Of a DNA stretch of 64,000 nucleotides, positions 56,635 through 64,000 are shown one piece after another (position 1 is the first letter of the stretch; every line of letters starts with the position of its first letter). The notes under the pieces were generated by a model. It was not told the origin of the DNA. It ran no database searches and saw only the letters and a list, made by a program, of their open reading frames with translations. The stretch is from Lujinxingia vulgaris (GTDB lineage Bacteria > Myxococcota_A > Bradymonadia > Bradymonadales > Bradymonadaceae). The DNA is taken from assembly GCF_007997005.1 (NCBI RefSeq), contig NZ_VOSL01000147.1, forward strand, positions 1 to 64,000, read 5' to 3'. The position numbers were made by a program, and so were the translations under genes.

Positions 56635-58128
56635 TCAGGGGCGCCACTCGATCTGAAACCCGATCATGGGCCCGCCCTGGCTGACCTCGGCGTAGCAGGT
56701 TCGAGCCCCGGAGGGGGCGGGCTCACCGAGGGGCACTTCGGGGCCGCTGCCGCAATCCACCTCCCGGGTGCCGCGAAGTTGGGCGAGCCCGACCGTGGGC
56801 ACAAAGAAGATCGACCCGTGGTCGCCGTTGCCGCGCGCCAGCACTTTGAGCCCTACTTCCCCGAAGGCATGGCCGGCAAAGCCGGCGCCGCCTCGCGCGA
56901 CGATCCAGGAGGACTTCCCGATAGAGCCCGCCGGTACCTGCGCACCGCCGGCGGTGCCCCCGTAGCGGAAGGCGCCATCGTAAAGAAAGAAGTTATTTAC
57001 GAGCTGAATGTGGATGCCGTCCAGCGCGCCCAGCCGAACTTTTTGGGAGATGGCAAACCCCAGCTCCGCGCCGAACCCACCGGTATCGCTGCCCCCACTC
57101 TGATACGCCGTGGAGTTGATGGTGGTCGTGCCCACACCGATGCCCACCTGGAAGGGGGTGGTGTCATACGAGACGATGGCCGTGCCGATCACGGCCAGCA
57201 GGTTGGCCGCACGCGAGAAGCCAATCGCCAGCGGATCGACAAGAACCTCGGCGGTCCAGGGGCCCTCAAACTGGTAGGCGGCCGAGGCTTCGCTCAATGA
57301 GCCCGCGCCCACAGTGCCCAGCGCCAGAAAGGGGCGCAGTGTAAAGCTCAGCCGGGCCAGCCCCGGGAGGCGCGGAGGAGTCAGCCGACTGGTCGTGCGC
57401 TCCCGGCTGGTAGGGCGGGCCAGCGCGCCGGCGGGCACGCGCTCGTTGATGCCCAGGTTGAGCTCGGCGCGGTTCTCGCTGAGCGAGTCGATGGGAGCAA
57501 TTGCCAGAGTGCGCAGTCGCCGGGTGCTCTCAGTGGTGTCGCCCAGGCGCACGTTCTCGATCTCATAAAGTTCGAGAAGTTGGCCGTCCTCAAGGCCCTG
57601 TGCGCTGCCCATGTCGATGATGACGCTGCCGAAGTCGCTCTCCACGACCGTTGCGACGAACGCCTCATCGGGGCCGGGTGATGCGGGGGGCGTCGGCCGC
57701 GGCGACACGGGGCCTTCTGGCGAGGTCGTGGAGCTGCCGGGTTGCGGAAGACCCGAGAGCAGGCTGGCCTCCTGGCGACGCGTGATCACCCAGACGTCAT
57801 CATCCGCCGGCAGCAGCGCGTCGATAGGGCCGGCGGCGCGGCGAACCTCCCGACCCTCCTCGCCGAAGATCACCACGCGTTGGTCGGCGCACGCCAGCAC
57901 CGGGCCCGGGTCCAGCATCAGACTGGCGACCACCTCACACCCCGCATCCCTGGCGAGCGAGGCGATGGTGTCGATCGCCTCCGTGGCGTCGGCCGGAGCG
58001 GTGTCCTGCGGCGAGAGTTCGGCCTCACTCGGCAAAGGGGGGGCTTGAGCGACGGCGCCGGGAAGGGCCAGCAGCGTCACAGCAATCGCGGCCATCAACG
58101 GCAGGGGCAGGGCAGGGCGCTTCAACAT
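56635..58128 (-). CDS. exported outer-membrane-like protein, function unknown
   Basis: 497 aa. Signal peptide ends near PGAVAQ (about residue 28). Residues 40-150 are a soluble part with three Cys and a Ser/Pro-rich linker; residues 155-215 look like a small beta domain (VVESDFGSVIIDMGSAQGL). The remainder (about 260-497) has alternating strands and ends FQIEWRP, consistent with a C-terminal beta barrel with Phe near the end. Two Cys near the end (VDCGSGPEVP, GARTCYAEV) may form a disulfide. I recognise no family. It converges with the alpha/beta hydrolase gene with only 7 bp between stops. Confidence 0.7.
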   Translation of the reverse strand: MLKRPALPLPLMAAIAVTLLALPGAVAQAPPLPSEAELSPQDTAPADATEAIDTIASLARDAGCEVVASLMLDPGPVLACADQRVVIFGEEGREVRRAAGPIDALLPADDDVWVITRRQEASLLSGLPQPGSSTTSPEGPVSPRPTPPASPGPDEAFVATVVESDFGSVIIDMGSAQGLEDGQLLELYEIENVRLGDTTESTRRLRTLAIAPIDSLSENRAELNLGINERVPAGALARPTSRERTTSRLTPPRLPGLARLSFTLRPFLALGTVGAGSLSEASAAYQFEGPWTAEVLVDPLAIGFSRAANLLAVIGTAIVSYDTTPFQVGIGVGTTTINSTAYQSGGSDTGGFGAELGFAISQKVRLGALDGIHIQLVNNFFLYDGAFRYGGTAGGAQVPAGSIGKSSWIVARGGAGFAGHAFGEVGLKVLARGNGDHGSIFFVPTVGLAQLRGTREVDCGSGPEVPLGEPAPSGARTCYAEVSQGGPMIGFQIEWRP

Positions 58129-58260
58129 CGGTGGGCTCCATCAACAGAGATTCGGGCATCCAGCGGGCTGCATCGTGTCGATGCGATCGTAATGACCGGT
58201 CACGCGGAGACAACGAGCGTGGGCCCTGCAAGCGTCGCGTTTCCTGCAAGAGTATGGCGC

Positions 58261-58300
58261 AAAAAAGTGCCCCGACAGCTCACGACGAGCTCTCGGGGCA
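58261..58300 (-). terminator. terminator of maeB
   Basis: TGCCCCGA (58268-58275) and TCGGGGCA (58293-58300) with an inner AGCTC/GAGCT stem, followed on the minus strand by six T (complement of 58261-58266). Confidence 0.88.
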
Positions 58301-58323
58301 TCACCCCTCAGAAGGGAGTGCGC

Positions 58324-60618
58324 CTAGCGCTGAGCGCGTTCGCGCTCCAGCTGCTGGGCGTGCAGAACGGTTACGACAGAAAGATGCACAATCGAGGGGA
58401 CTGAGCACGCGAACTGCAACACATTCACCGGCCGTCGCATCCCCAGCAAGATGGGACCGATCACCTCGGCGCCCCCGAGCTGGTTGAGGAGCTTGTAGCC
58501 GATGTTGCTGGCGTTGAGGTCCGGGAAGATCAACACGTTAGCCTCACCCTCCAGGGTGGAGAACGCAAACTTGTCGGCTCGAAGATCGGCTTCGGTGGCA
58601 AACTCCAGCTGCATCTCACCGTCGACGTTGAGGTCGGGGCGCCGCGCCTTAATGATCCTCGTCGCCTCCGCCACACGCCTCGCGTCCGGGTGACGGCTCG
58701 CCCCGAAGTTCGTGTAACTGAGCATGGCCACCCGGGGCTCCAGGTCGAAGAGGCGAGCGGAGTCCGCCGTGGCGATGGCGACGTCGGCCAGGGTCTCGGC
58801 ATCGGGCTCAATGTTCACCGTCGTATCGGCGAAGAGTTTGACCCCGCGGCGAGTGACCACGACGTGCATGCCGGCGACGCGACTCTGACGCTCATCGACG
58901 CCGATGATCTGCAACGCAGGCTTGAGCGACTCGCGGTAGGGCCGCGTCACCCCCGAGACCACGCCGTCGGCCAGACCCTCGTGCACGAGCAGCATCGCGT
59001 AGGGCTCCGGGCTGCGCAGGTGGTTGCGCGCATCGGCAATCGTCACCCCTTTGCGCTGGCGCATCCGATAATACACGTGGGCCAGCTCCTCAAAGCGCGG
59101 GTCGCGCTCGTTGTCGAGAAGTTCAATGCCCGTCAGGTCAATGTCGAGCTCGCGCGCTCGCGCTCGAATCACCTCCACCGGCCCCAGCAGGATCGGGCAG
59201 GCGATGCCCTCATCGACGAGGATTTGAGCCGCTTTGATGATCTTATCTTCGGTGCCCTCCGGGAAGACGATGCGCTTGGGGTCGCGCTTGGCGACATTGA
59301 TCAGGCGGCGCATCAGGCCCTTCGAGACACCCTGGAGGCGCTCCAGCTCTTCGACGTACGCCGGCAGATCAACGCTCTGGCGCGCCACACCCTCGGCCAT
59401 CGCGGCCTCGGCGATGGCCGGAGAAAGACGCAGCAGCACGCGGGGATCGAAGGGTTTGGGAATGATGTATTCGGGCCCAAAGCGGATATGACTCTCGTCG
59501 TAGGCTTCCGAGACCACCTCCGGAACTTCTTCGCGCGCGAGTGCCGCCAGCGCATGCACCGCCGCCAGCTTCATCGACTCGGTGATGCGCCGGGCGCCGA
59601 CGTCGAGCGCGCCGCGGAAGATGAAGGGAAAGCCCAACACGTTGTTGACCTGGTTGGGATAATCGCTGCGCCCGGTGGCCATGATCGCGTCGTCGCGCAC
59701 GGCCATCACCTCCGGGTAGGCGATCTCGGGGTCCGGGTTGGCCAGCGCAAAGATGATGGGGCGCTCGGCCATCGATGCGACCATCTCACGGGAGACGATG
59801 CCGCCGGCCGCCAGCCCGACAAAGACGTCCGCGTCGACCATCACCTCCGCCAGGGTGCGCTGCTCGGTCGTGCGGGCGAAGTAGCCTTTGTAGGGGTCCA
59901 TGTCGACCTCTCGCCCCTCAAAGATCACGCCGTGGATATCCACCATGGTGATGTGGTCGCGCTTGACCCCGAGCGACTCATAAAGCCGCGCACAGGCCAC
60001 CGCGCCAGCGCCTGCGCCGGCGAAGACCACCCGCACCTCTTCGATCTCTTTTTTCTGCAGCGCCAGCGCGTTGATCAGCGCCGCCCCGGTGATGATCGCC
60101 GTGCCGTGCTGATCATCGTGAAAGACCGGGATGTCGAGCTCATCGCGCAGCCGCTCCTCGATCGCAAAGCAATGCGGCGCGGCGATGTCTTCGAGGTTGA
60201 TGCCGCCGAAGGTCGGCTCCAGCGCTTTGACGCAGCGAGCAAACGCGTCCGGATCGCGTTCGTCGAGCTCGATATCGAAGGCGTCGATGCCCGCAAGCAC
60301 CTTAAACAGGACCGCTTTCCCCTCCATGACCGGTTTGCTGGCCAGCGCGCCGATGTCGCCCAGCCCCAGGGTCGCGGTGCCGTTGGTGATGATGCCCACC
60401 AGGTTTTTGCGGTTGGTGTAGCGAAAGGCTGCCTGCGGATCGGCGGCGATCTCGCGACAGGGCTCAGCCACCCCCGGGCTGTACGCCAGCGCCAGATCCC
60501 GCTGGGTGGAGAGGGGCTTGGTGGGCAGGACCTCCACTTTCCCGGGGCGAGGAAACTCGTGGTAGTCGAGCGCGTCTTTGCGGCGGATGGGGCCGTCGTG
60601 CTTGGAGTTGACGGTCAT
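58324..60618 (-). CDS. maeB: NADP-type malic enzyme with phosphotransacetylase-like domain
   Basis: 764 aa from the ATG at 60618; an alternative GTG at 60666 would overlap the preceding stop (GTGA) but adds 16 Pro/Arg-rich residues absent from relatives. Oxidatively decarboxylates malate to pyruvate. Residues about 1-420: LAYSPGVAEPC, FHDDQHGTAIITGAAL, VFAGAGAGAVACARLY (nucleotide-binding), IFALANPDPEI. Residues about 440-764: PTA-like domain (PEGTEDKIIKAAQIL, LNASNIGYKLLNQLGGAEVIGPIL), normally allosteric rather than catalytic. Confidence 0.95.
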   Translation of the reverse strand: MTVNSKHDGPIRRKDALDYHEFPRPGKVEVLPTKPLSTQRDLALAYSPGVAEPCREIAADPQAAFRYTNRKNLVGIITNGTATLGLGDIGALASKPVMEGKAVLFKVLAGIDAFDIELDERDPDAFARCVKALEPTFGGINLEDIAAPHCFAIEERLRDELDIPVFHDDQHGTAIITGAALINALALQKKEIEEVRVVFAGAGAGAVACARLYESLGVKRDHITMVDIHGVIFEGREVDMDPYKGYFARTTEQRTLAEVMVDADVFVGLAAGGIVSREMVASMAERPIIFALANPDPEIAYPEVMAVRDDAIMATGRSDYPNQVNNVLGFPFIFRGALDVGARRITESMKLAAVHALAALAREEVPEVVSEAYDESHIRFGPEYIIPKPFDPRVLLRLSPAIAEAAMAEGVARQSVDLPAYVEELERLQGVSKGLMRRLINVAKRDPKRIVFPEGTEDKIIKAAQILVDEGIACPILLGPVEVIRARARELDIDLTGIELLDNERDPRFEELAHVYYRMRQRKGVTIADARNHLRSPEPYAMLLVHEGLADGVVSGVTRPYRESLKPALQIIGVDERQSRVAGMHVVVTRRGVKLFADTTVNIEPDAETLADVAIATADSARLFDLEPRVAMLSYTNFGASRHPDARRVAEATRIIKARRPDLNVDGEMQLEFATEADLRADKFAFSTLEGEANVLIFPDLNASNIGYKLLNQLGGAEVIGPILLGMRRPVNVLQFACSVPSIVHLSVVTVLHAQQLERERAQR

Positions 60619-60662
60619 GGGGGAGGGACTCCGAGAGGGGGGAGGTCTGGCGAGGGCGCCCC

Positions 60663-61337
60663 TCACCAGCCTAAAAGATCGTCGAGGTCGGCCAGGGCCT
60701 GGGTGACGTCAAAACGGGAGAGGCCGCGTCGTCGGAGCTCGATGTCGTCGAGCGTCCGCAGACGTTGATAATAGCTTCGGGCACGTTGGCCAAGGCGCGC
60801 ACGCTCCGGGGCGTCGTCGGCCAGAAGCTCCAGAGCATGAAAAAGCGTGTCCTCGGCGCGATCGTCGATGCGATGCTCGGCGTAGAAGTCAAAGAGCTCG
60901 ACGTAGGCTCGCGCAACTTCGTCAGGCTGCAACCCGAGGGCTGCGACCGGGTGCACGAGCAGCCGATGCAGGTGGTGTGCTGCGTAGCGGTCTTCGTCGT
61001 CGAGGCGCTCGCGCACCGTCTGGCGCAACATCGAAAACGCCAGCGCCGCGCTGTGGGCTGCGGCACCGGCCTTCCCCAGATCATGGAGCATCGCCGCGCG
61101 CAACGTGAACAACCGTCCCAGCGAGGCGACAAGCGGCGAGTCGAGCGCGCGAAGATCGTCGTAGCTCAGCGTGTGGATGAGCTCGGGGCGCGTGTGCAGA
61201 TGTTCGGCCAGAGTCTGGTCGAGCGCCGCCAGCGCCATCGCGTCGTCCGAGGTCTCGGTGCGCGCGCCGGCGACGCGTTTGTACGCTCGGGAGAGCGCCT
61301 CCAGCGCGCGCATCAGATGTTCGTTCTTTACGATCAT
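60663..61337 (-). CDS. hypothetical helical protein, 224 aa
   Basis: All-helical, no signal or membrane segment. Weak resemblance to DUF6483-type proteins at the start (ehlmraLEALSRAYKRVAG) and TPR-like helices later (YVELFDFYAEHRIDDRAEDTLFHALELL). Its stop overlaps the alternative GTG start of maeB, so the two are possibly cotranscribed. Function unknown. Confidence 0.65.
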   Translation of the reverse strand: MIVKNEHLMRALEALSRAYKRVAGARTETSDDAMALAALDQTLAEHLHTRPELIHTLSYDDLRALDSPLVASLGRLFTLRAAMLHDLGKAGAAAHSAALAFSMLRQTVRERLDDEDRYAAHHLHRLLVHPVAALGLQPDEVARAYVELFDFYAEHRIDDRAEDTLFHALELLADDAPERARLGQRARSYYQRLRTLDDIELRRRGLSRFDVTQALADLDDLLGW

Positions 61338-61395
61338 GGCAGCAGATTAAGTCTCATACAGGCACGCATATGCCGCGGGGCGGACATCCCACCTC

Positions 61396-61605
61396 TCAGC
61401 TCTCCCGGGGGTCATAACCCAGGAGTTGGTCGGCGATTTCACCCGCGCTGAGCTCGTCGTCTTCGATGATCGTCAGTGCGTCAGCATCGCTCATCGAGAG
61501 CTCCAGAGTGGTGATGAGACGTTCGACCTCGCCAGGCTCAAGCTCTCCACGATCGAGCTCGTCGAGCATCATGATCAGTTGTTCACGGCTGACACGTCGT
61601 TTCAT
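61396..61605 (-). CDS. small acidic hypothetical protein, 69 aa
   Basis: Start at 61605, the ATG with AGGGAG upstream; a TTG-initiated longer form is unsupported. Highly acidic, helical (LIMMLDELDRGELEPGEVERLITTLELS), ending GYDPRES. No recognised domain. Confidence 0.55.
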   Translation of the reverse strand: MKRRVSREQLIMMLDELDRGELEPGEVERLITTLELSMSDADALTIIEDDELSAGEIADQLLGYDPRES

Positions 61606-61681
61606 GGTGCGCTCCCTGAGATGAAGGTTCAAAGGAAACTGCAATCAGAGAGTGATAAGCACCCTTTTACCTTCCGACAGC

Positions 61682-62002
61682 TCAGCGGGCGCTCTCAACC
61701 TGCGGAAGTGTCGCCCGCATACACGCCATGTACACGTCGCGGTCATGGTCGAGGGCGAAGTCGCCGGTCTCATTCATGACCATCGCCTCGTTAAAGCAGG
61801 GGCGGTGATGGCTGCCGATGGCGTCGGCACACACGCTCTCCTCGAACTGCCCGACGCAACGTCGCTCAAAGTAGTGGGCGAACTCATGAGCGACCTGCGG
61901 GTCGTAGGGAGGGCTCTCCACAAAGTTGACGTAGGACCACGCGGCGACGCCGCCGACGATGACCAGGGCGATAGCGATTACAATGAGCTTGGAACGTTGC
62001 AC
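61682..62002 (-). CDS. small membrane-anchored or secreted protein, 106 aa
   Basis: GTG start with GAGGG at good spacing. N-terminal hydrophobic segment (residues 5-24) is a membrane anchor or uncleaved signal. The periplasmic part has four Cys (ERRCVGQFEESVCAD..., PCFNEAM, YMACMRA), which could form two disulfides. Family unknown. Confidence 0.6.
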   Translation of the reverse strand: MQRSKLIVIAIALVIVGGVAAWSYVNFVESPPYDPQVAHEFAHYFERRCVGQFEESVCADAIGSHHRPCFNEAMVMNETGDFALDHDRDVYMACMRATLPQVESAR

Positions 62003-62519
62003 GGCACCCTCAGGACTTCGGGGGGAGGCCAGGACGCCTCGGGAAAGGAACTCGACATGTAGGCAATTTTACGGGTATGAACAACCAACATATCCGATGG
62101 CCCGATGGGCCTGACCCGGCGGTAAGATCGCGCGACGCGCTGCGTCAACAGAAGACGTTGAAAGTTCGCGTTGGAGGTGTCATACTCCATCACGTTCATG
62201 GCAATTTGCTTACGCGAGTTCTTACCGAGCTTTCGGAGCCCCGGCGTGACGTCGAGGTCTGGCAGCAGGGGGAGGGTTTCAAGGGGGCTGTTGGTATGAA
62301 CACCAGAGCGATTTTTGTTTTGAGGTGAGGGCATGTAAGGCGCTCGCCGGTCGCTCGAGATCCACGTCGTCGACGCGTAGTACCCCCACCGGGGGCGTCG
62401 TTCGGATTTTCCCATCACGGCATGGTGCGTGGTGGGTTAGTTAGGACCGGGGAGGTCCCGGGTTGTCTTTGTCAGGCGACGGTCAAAGGCAGCGCAGATC
62501 ATGTTTCAGGAGTAAGGCA
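62003..62519. other. 517-bp region upstream of csp, lower GC
   Basis: No gene here is convincing. The part 62050-62220 is visibly richer in A/T than the rest. Two overlapping reading frames (62077-62328 plus, 61978-62337 minus) lack good ribosome sites and overlap real starts. The last 180 bp is the leader of the cold-shock gene, including an imperfect hairpin around GGACCGGGGAGGTCC (62442-62456). Confidence 0.5.
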
Positions 62520-62726
62520 ATGAAGATTCAAGGTACGGTCAAGTGGTTCAATGCGGACAAAGGCTACGGTTTCCTCACCCAGCCTGATGGCGAAGATGTT
62601 TTCTGCCACTTCAGCGCGATTCAGTCCTCGGGCTTCAAGACCCTTCGCGAAGATCAGCGCGTTGAGTTTGAAGTTGAGCAGGGCCCCAAGGGTCTTCAGG
62701 CGGTCAACGTTGTGCCGCTTGACTAA
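62520..62726 (+). CDS. cold-shock protein CspA family
   Basis: 68 aa. CSD with RNP1 KGYGFLTQ and RNP2 VFCHFSAI, the latter with Cys in place of the usual Val. Binds single-stranded nucleic acid and melts RNA structure. Ribosome site AGGAGTAAGG. Nearly the same protein is encoded in the opposite direction at 63656-63868. Followed by a strong terminator. Confidence 0.97.
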   Translation: MKIQGTVKWFNADKGYGFLTQPDGEDVFCHFSAIQSSGFKTLREDQRVEFEVEQGPKGLQAVNVVPLD

Positions 62727-62747
62727 GGTCTCCACGACTTAGAATAG

Positions 62748-62782
62748 AACCCCGGCGTCGCGAGACGTCGGGGTTTTTTTTA
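62748..62782 (+). terminator. terminator of the first csp gene
   Basis: AACCCCGGCGTC and GACGTCGGGGTT pair around GCGA, followed by eight T. Confidence 0.93.
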
Positions 62783-62812
62783 TGATCCTCAGGATGTCCT
62801 CAGGAGGTAACG

Positions 62813-63478
62813 ATGGGCTTGCGAGCGGTGGTCGGGGCGGTGGGGATCGTGGTGTCGGTGATGGCGGTGGGCTGCGCAGCCAGCCAGAACGACGCGCCGG
62901 TGACACGTTATGTGGAGGTTGAGGGGGGCCTGGGCGCTACGGTCGCCGAGGGGGATTGGGAGTGGGCCAGAAGCTCTCGCCATGTGCGCTGCGGTGGCGA
63001 TGACATCCGCATTGATGATCTCGGCGCGAACGTGGAGGAAGCTCAGGCGGTGTCGAGCTGGTCGTCGGTCGTTGCCGACCGCGGTGAGCGTTGCGGCGAC
63101 GATTATGAGACGGCGCTCTTTCGCCTGGCCAACTGCGAGCGCCGCGAACGCGGATTAAGCGAGCTCTCCTGCGATATGCGCCTGGTTGCGCTGGGCCGCC
63201 AGCACAGCGCCGATATGCGCGATCGCGACTATTTCTCGCACGTCAACCCCCAGGGGCAGGGGCCCTTCGAGCGCATGGACGCGGTAGGGCTCGCCTACCG
63301 CGCGGCCGCCGAGAACATCGGGCTGGCGCCGACCGTGGCGCATGCCCACCGCGGATGGATGGACTCCGACGGACATCGACAGAACGTGCTGCGCGAGGGG
63401 CTGACCCACTACGGCGTCGGCATCGTCGCCAGCGAGCGGGGCTACTTCAAGACGGCGCTCTTTATGGCCCAGCCCTGA
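62813..63478 (+). CDS. CAP/SCP-domain lipoprotein
   Basis: 221 aa. Lipobox AVGC (Cys21), then a linker with Cys. The CAP domain (about residues 100-219) has LFRLANCERRERGLSELSCDMRL, ALGRQHSADMRDRDYFSHVNPQG with the His/Glu site, and SDGHRQNVLREGLTHYGVGIV. CAP proteins are secreted and of varied or unknown activity. Ribosome site GGAGG. Little space to the csp terminator, and no promoter is evident, so it may depend on readthrough. Confidence 0.92.
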   Translation: MGLRAVVGAVGIVVSVMAVGCAASQNDAPVTRYVEVEGGLGATVAEGDWEWARSSRHVRCGGDDIRIDDLGANVEEAQAVSSWSSVVADRGERCGDDYETALFRLANCERRERGLSELSCDMRLVALGRQHSADMRDRDYFSHVNPQGQGPFERMDAVGLAYRAAAENIGLAPTVAHAHRGWMDSDGHRQNVLREGLTHYGVGIVASERGYFKTALFMAQP

Positions 63479-63543
63479 CCCGGGTGTCGTGACGAACAGC
63501 GGGGACCACCGGAGAGGGGGGCCTGACGGTTCACAGGTACCAA

Positions 63544-63555
63544 GGGGGGGGGGGG
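63544..63555. repeat. homopolymer of 12 G
   Basis: Twelve consecutive G between the CAP and csp genes, followed by an A/T-rich stretch. Non-coding; in such tracts length may vary or be misread. Confidence 0.85.
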
Positions 63556-63597
63556 ATTTACATAATAATTTTTATCGAGTCGACGATGTGTAGACAC

Positions 63598-63629
63598 AAA
63601 AAAAACCGCGAAGCCGAAACTCCGCGGTT
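63598..63629 (-). terminator. terminator of the second csp gene
   Basis: AACCGCG (63604-63610) and CGCGGTT (63623-63629) with a run of at least eight T on the minus strand. Confidence 0.9.
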
Positions 63630-63655
63630 GATAGACCGATACTTTCTAAGTCGGA

Positions 63656-63868
63656 TCAGTCAAGGGGGATGACGTTCACAGCCTGCAGGCCTTTGGGGCC
63701 TTGCTCGACTTCGAACTCCACCTGCTGGTCTTCACGCAGGGTCTTGAATCCCGAGGTCTGGATGGCGCTGAAGTGACAGAACACATCTTCACCATTGGGC
63801 TGGCTGATGAAGCCGAAGCCTTTTTGTTCGCTGAACCACTTCACTGAACCGACGAGACGTTGTGCCAT
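63656..63868 (-). CDS. cold-shock protein CspA family, second copy
   Basis: 70 aa. RNP1 [11 protein letters not shown]2 VFCHFSAI again with Cys. From residue 25 it is nearly identical to the copy at 62520 ([27 protein letters not shown]), the N-termini being different. Ribosome site CAGGAGAAAG. The leader extends to the window end; no promoter can be fixed there. Confidence 0.97.
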   Translation of the reverse strand: MAQRLVGSVKWFSEQKGFGFISQPNGEDVFCHFSAIQTSGFKTLREDQQVEFEVEQGPKGLQAVNVIPLD

Positions 63869-64000
63869 GTTGCTTTCTCCTGTGGTGGTGGCCTCAAAGT
63901 TTGGGAGGTCGCCACCTGTCGCGTCACCCCTGGCAACGCGTGCCCATCTAAAGATGTGGGCTGTGGGTATGAATCGAGCGACGATGAGCCGTGGACATCG

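Noticed and set aside
61978-62337. Minus-strand reading frame upstream of csp
   Set aside because: No Shine-Dalgarno, overlaps the start of the supported 106-aa gene, and the product has no recognisable pattern.

Overview
This is a GC-rich (roughly two thirds G+C), densely coded, Gram-negative chromosomal window with no phage, insertion sequence, CRISPR array or plasmid gene. Tol-Pal, many lipoproteins (lipobox Cys), outer-membrane barrel-like proteins, IcmF, a lipoprotein with an LNS2-like domain and a giant TPR protein together suggest a predatory or social lineage of the former Deltaproteobacteria. Bradymonadales (Bradymonadota) or a myxobacterial relative is my best guess. This is inference from gene content; no rRNA or marker tree was available.

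Layout. 0-5 kb: the end of a TPR protein, a coupled SAM methyltransferase, a convergent receiver-histidine kinase and a divergent NAD+-type DNA ligase. 5.3-11.9 kb: a complete Fe-S assembly operon (Rrf2 regulator, sufB, sufC, sufD, sufS, sufU, nfu) headed by two palindromic sites that look like operators for its own regulator. 12-18 kb: fused B12-dependent acyl-CoA mutase icmF, an ABC-F ATPase and an unknown 267-aa protein. 18.8-31 kb: a gene-poor stretch with a 43-bp tandem repeat, then one 11.5-kb gene for a 3825-aa all-TPR-like protein. 31-38 kb: a minus-strand trio (unknown, low-Mr tyrosine phosphatase, lipoprotein PCMT), a lipoprotein with a degenerate HAD/LNS2 domain, ttcA, a MATE exporter, a DDAH-like amidinohydrolase and a VOC protein. 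38-47 kb: a cell-envelope block made of an LpoA-like receptor lipoprotein, an exported barrel-like protein, tolQ-tolR-tolA-tolB-pal and an SDH-type serine hydrolase. 47-53 kb: tRNA-Leu(CAA), a small secreted protein, miaE, a barrel-SppA fusion and its secreted partner. 52.6-56.6 kb: DUF1963, DUF4105, GIDE-LemA and alpha/beta hydrolase genes. 56.6-64 kb: an outer-membrane protein, maeB, small unknown genes, two near-identical cold-shock genes in inverted orientation and a CAP-domain lipoprotein.

How the parts fit. Most genes sit in tight same-strand runs with 1-4 bp stop/start overlaps, so translational coupling is common. Strong bidirectional terminators separate convergent units. Several gene junctions inside runs carry GC-rich hairpins without a T-tract just ahead of the next Shine-Dalgarno, suggesting mRNA processing or expression tuning. 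Much of the cargo serves the envelope: Tol-Pal, SppA, lipoproteins, LemA and the exported PCMT. The points most worth a second look are the giant TPR protein and its repeat-bearing leader, the degenerate LNS2 lipoprotein, the exported PCMT/LMW-PTP unit, the barrel-SppA fusion, the GIDE-LemA fusion and the paired operators of the suf operon. I did not find a clearly new defence or secretion system.
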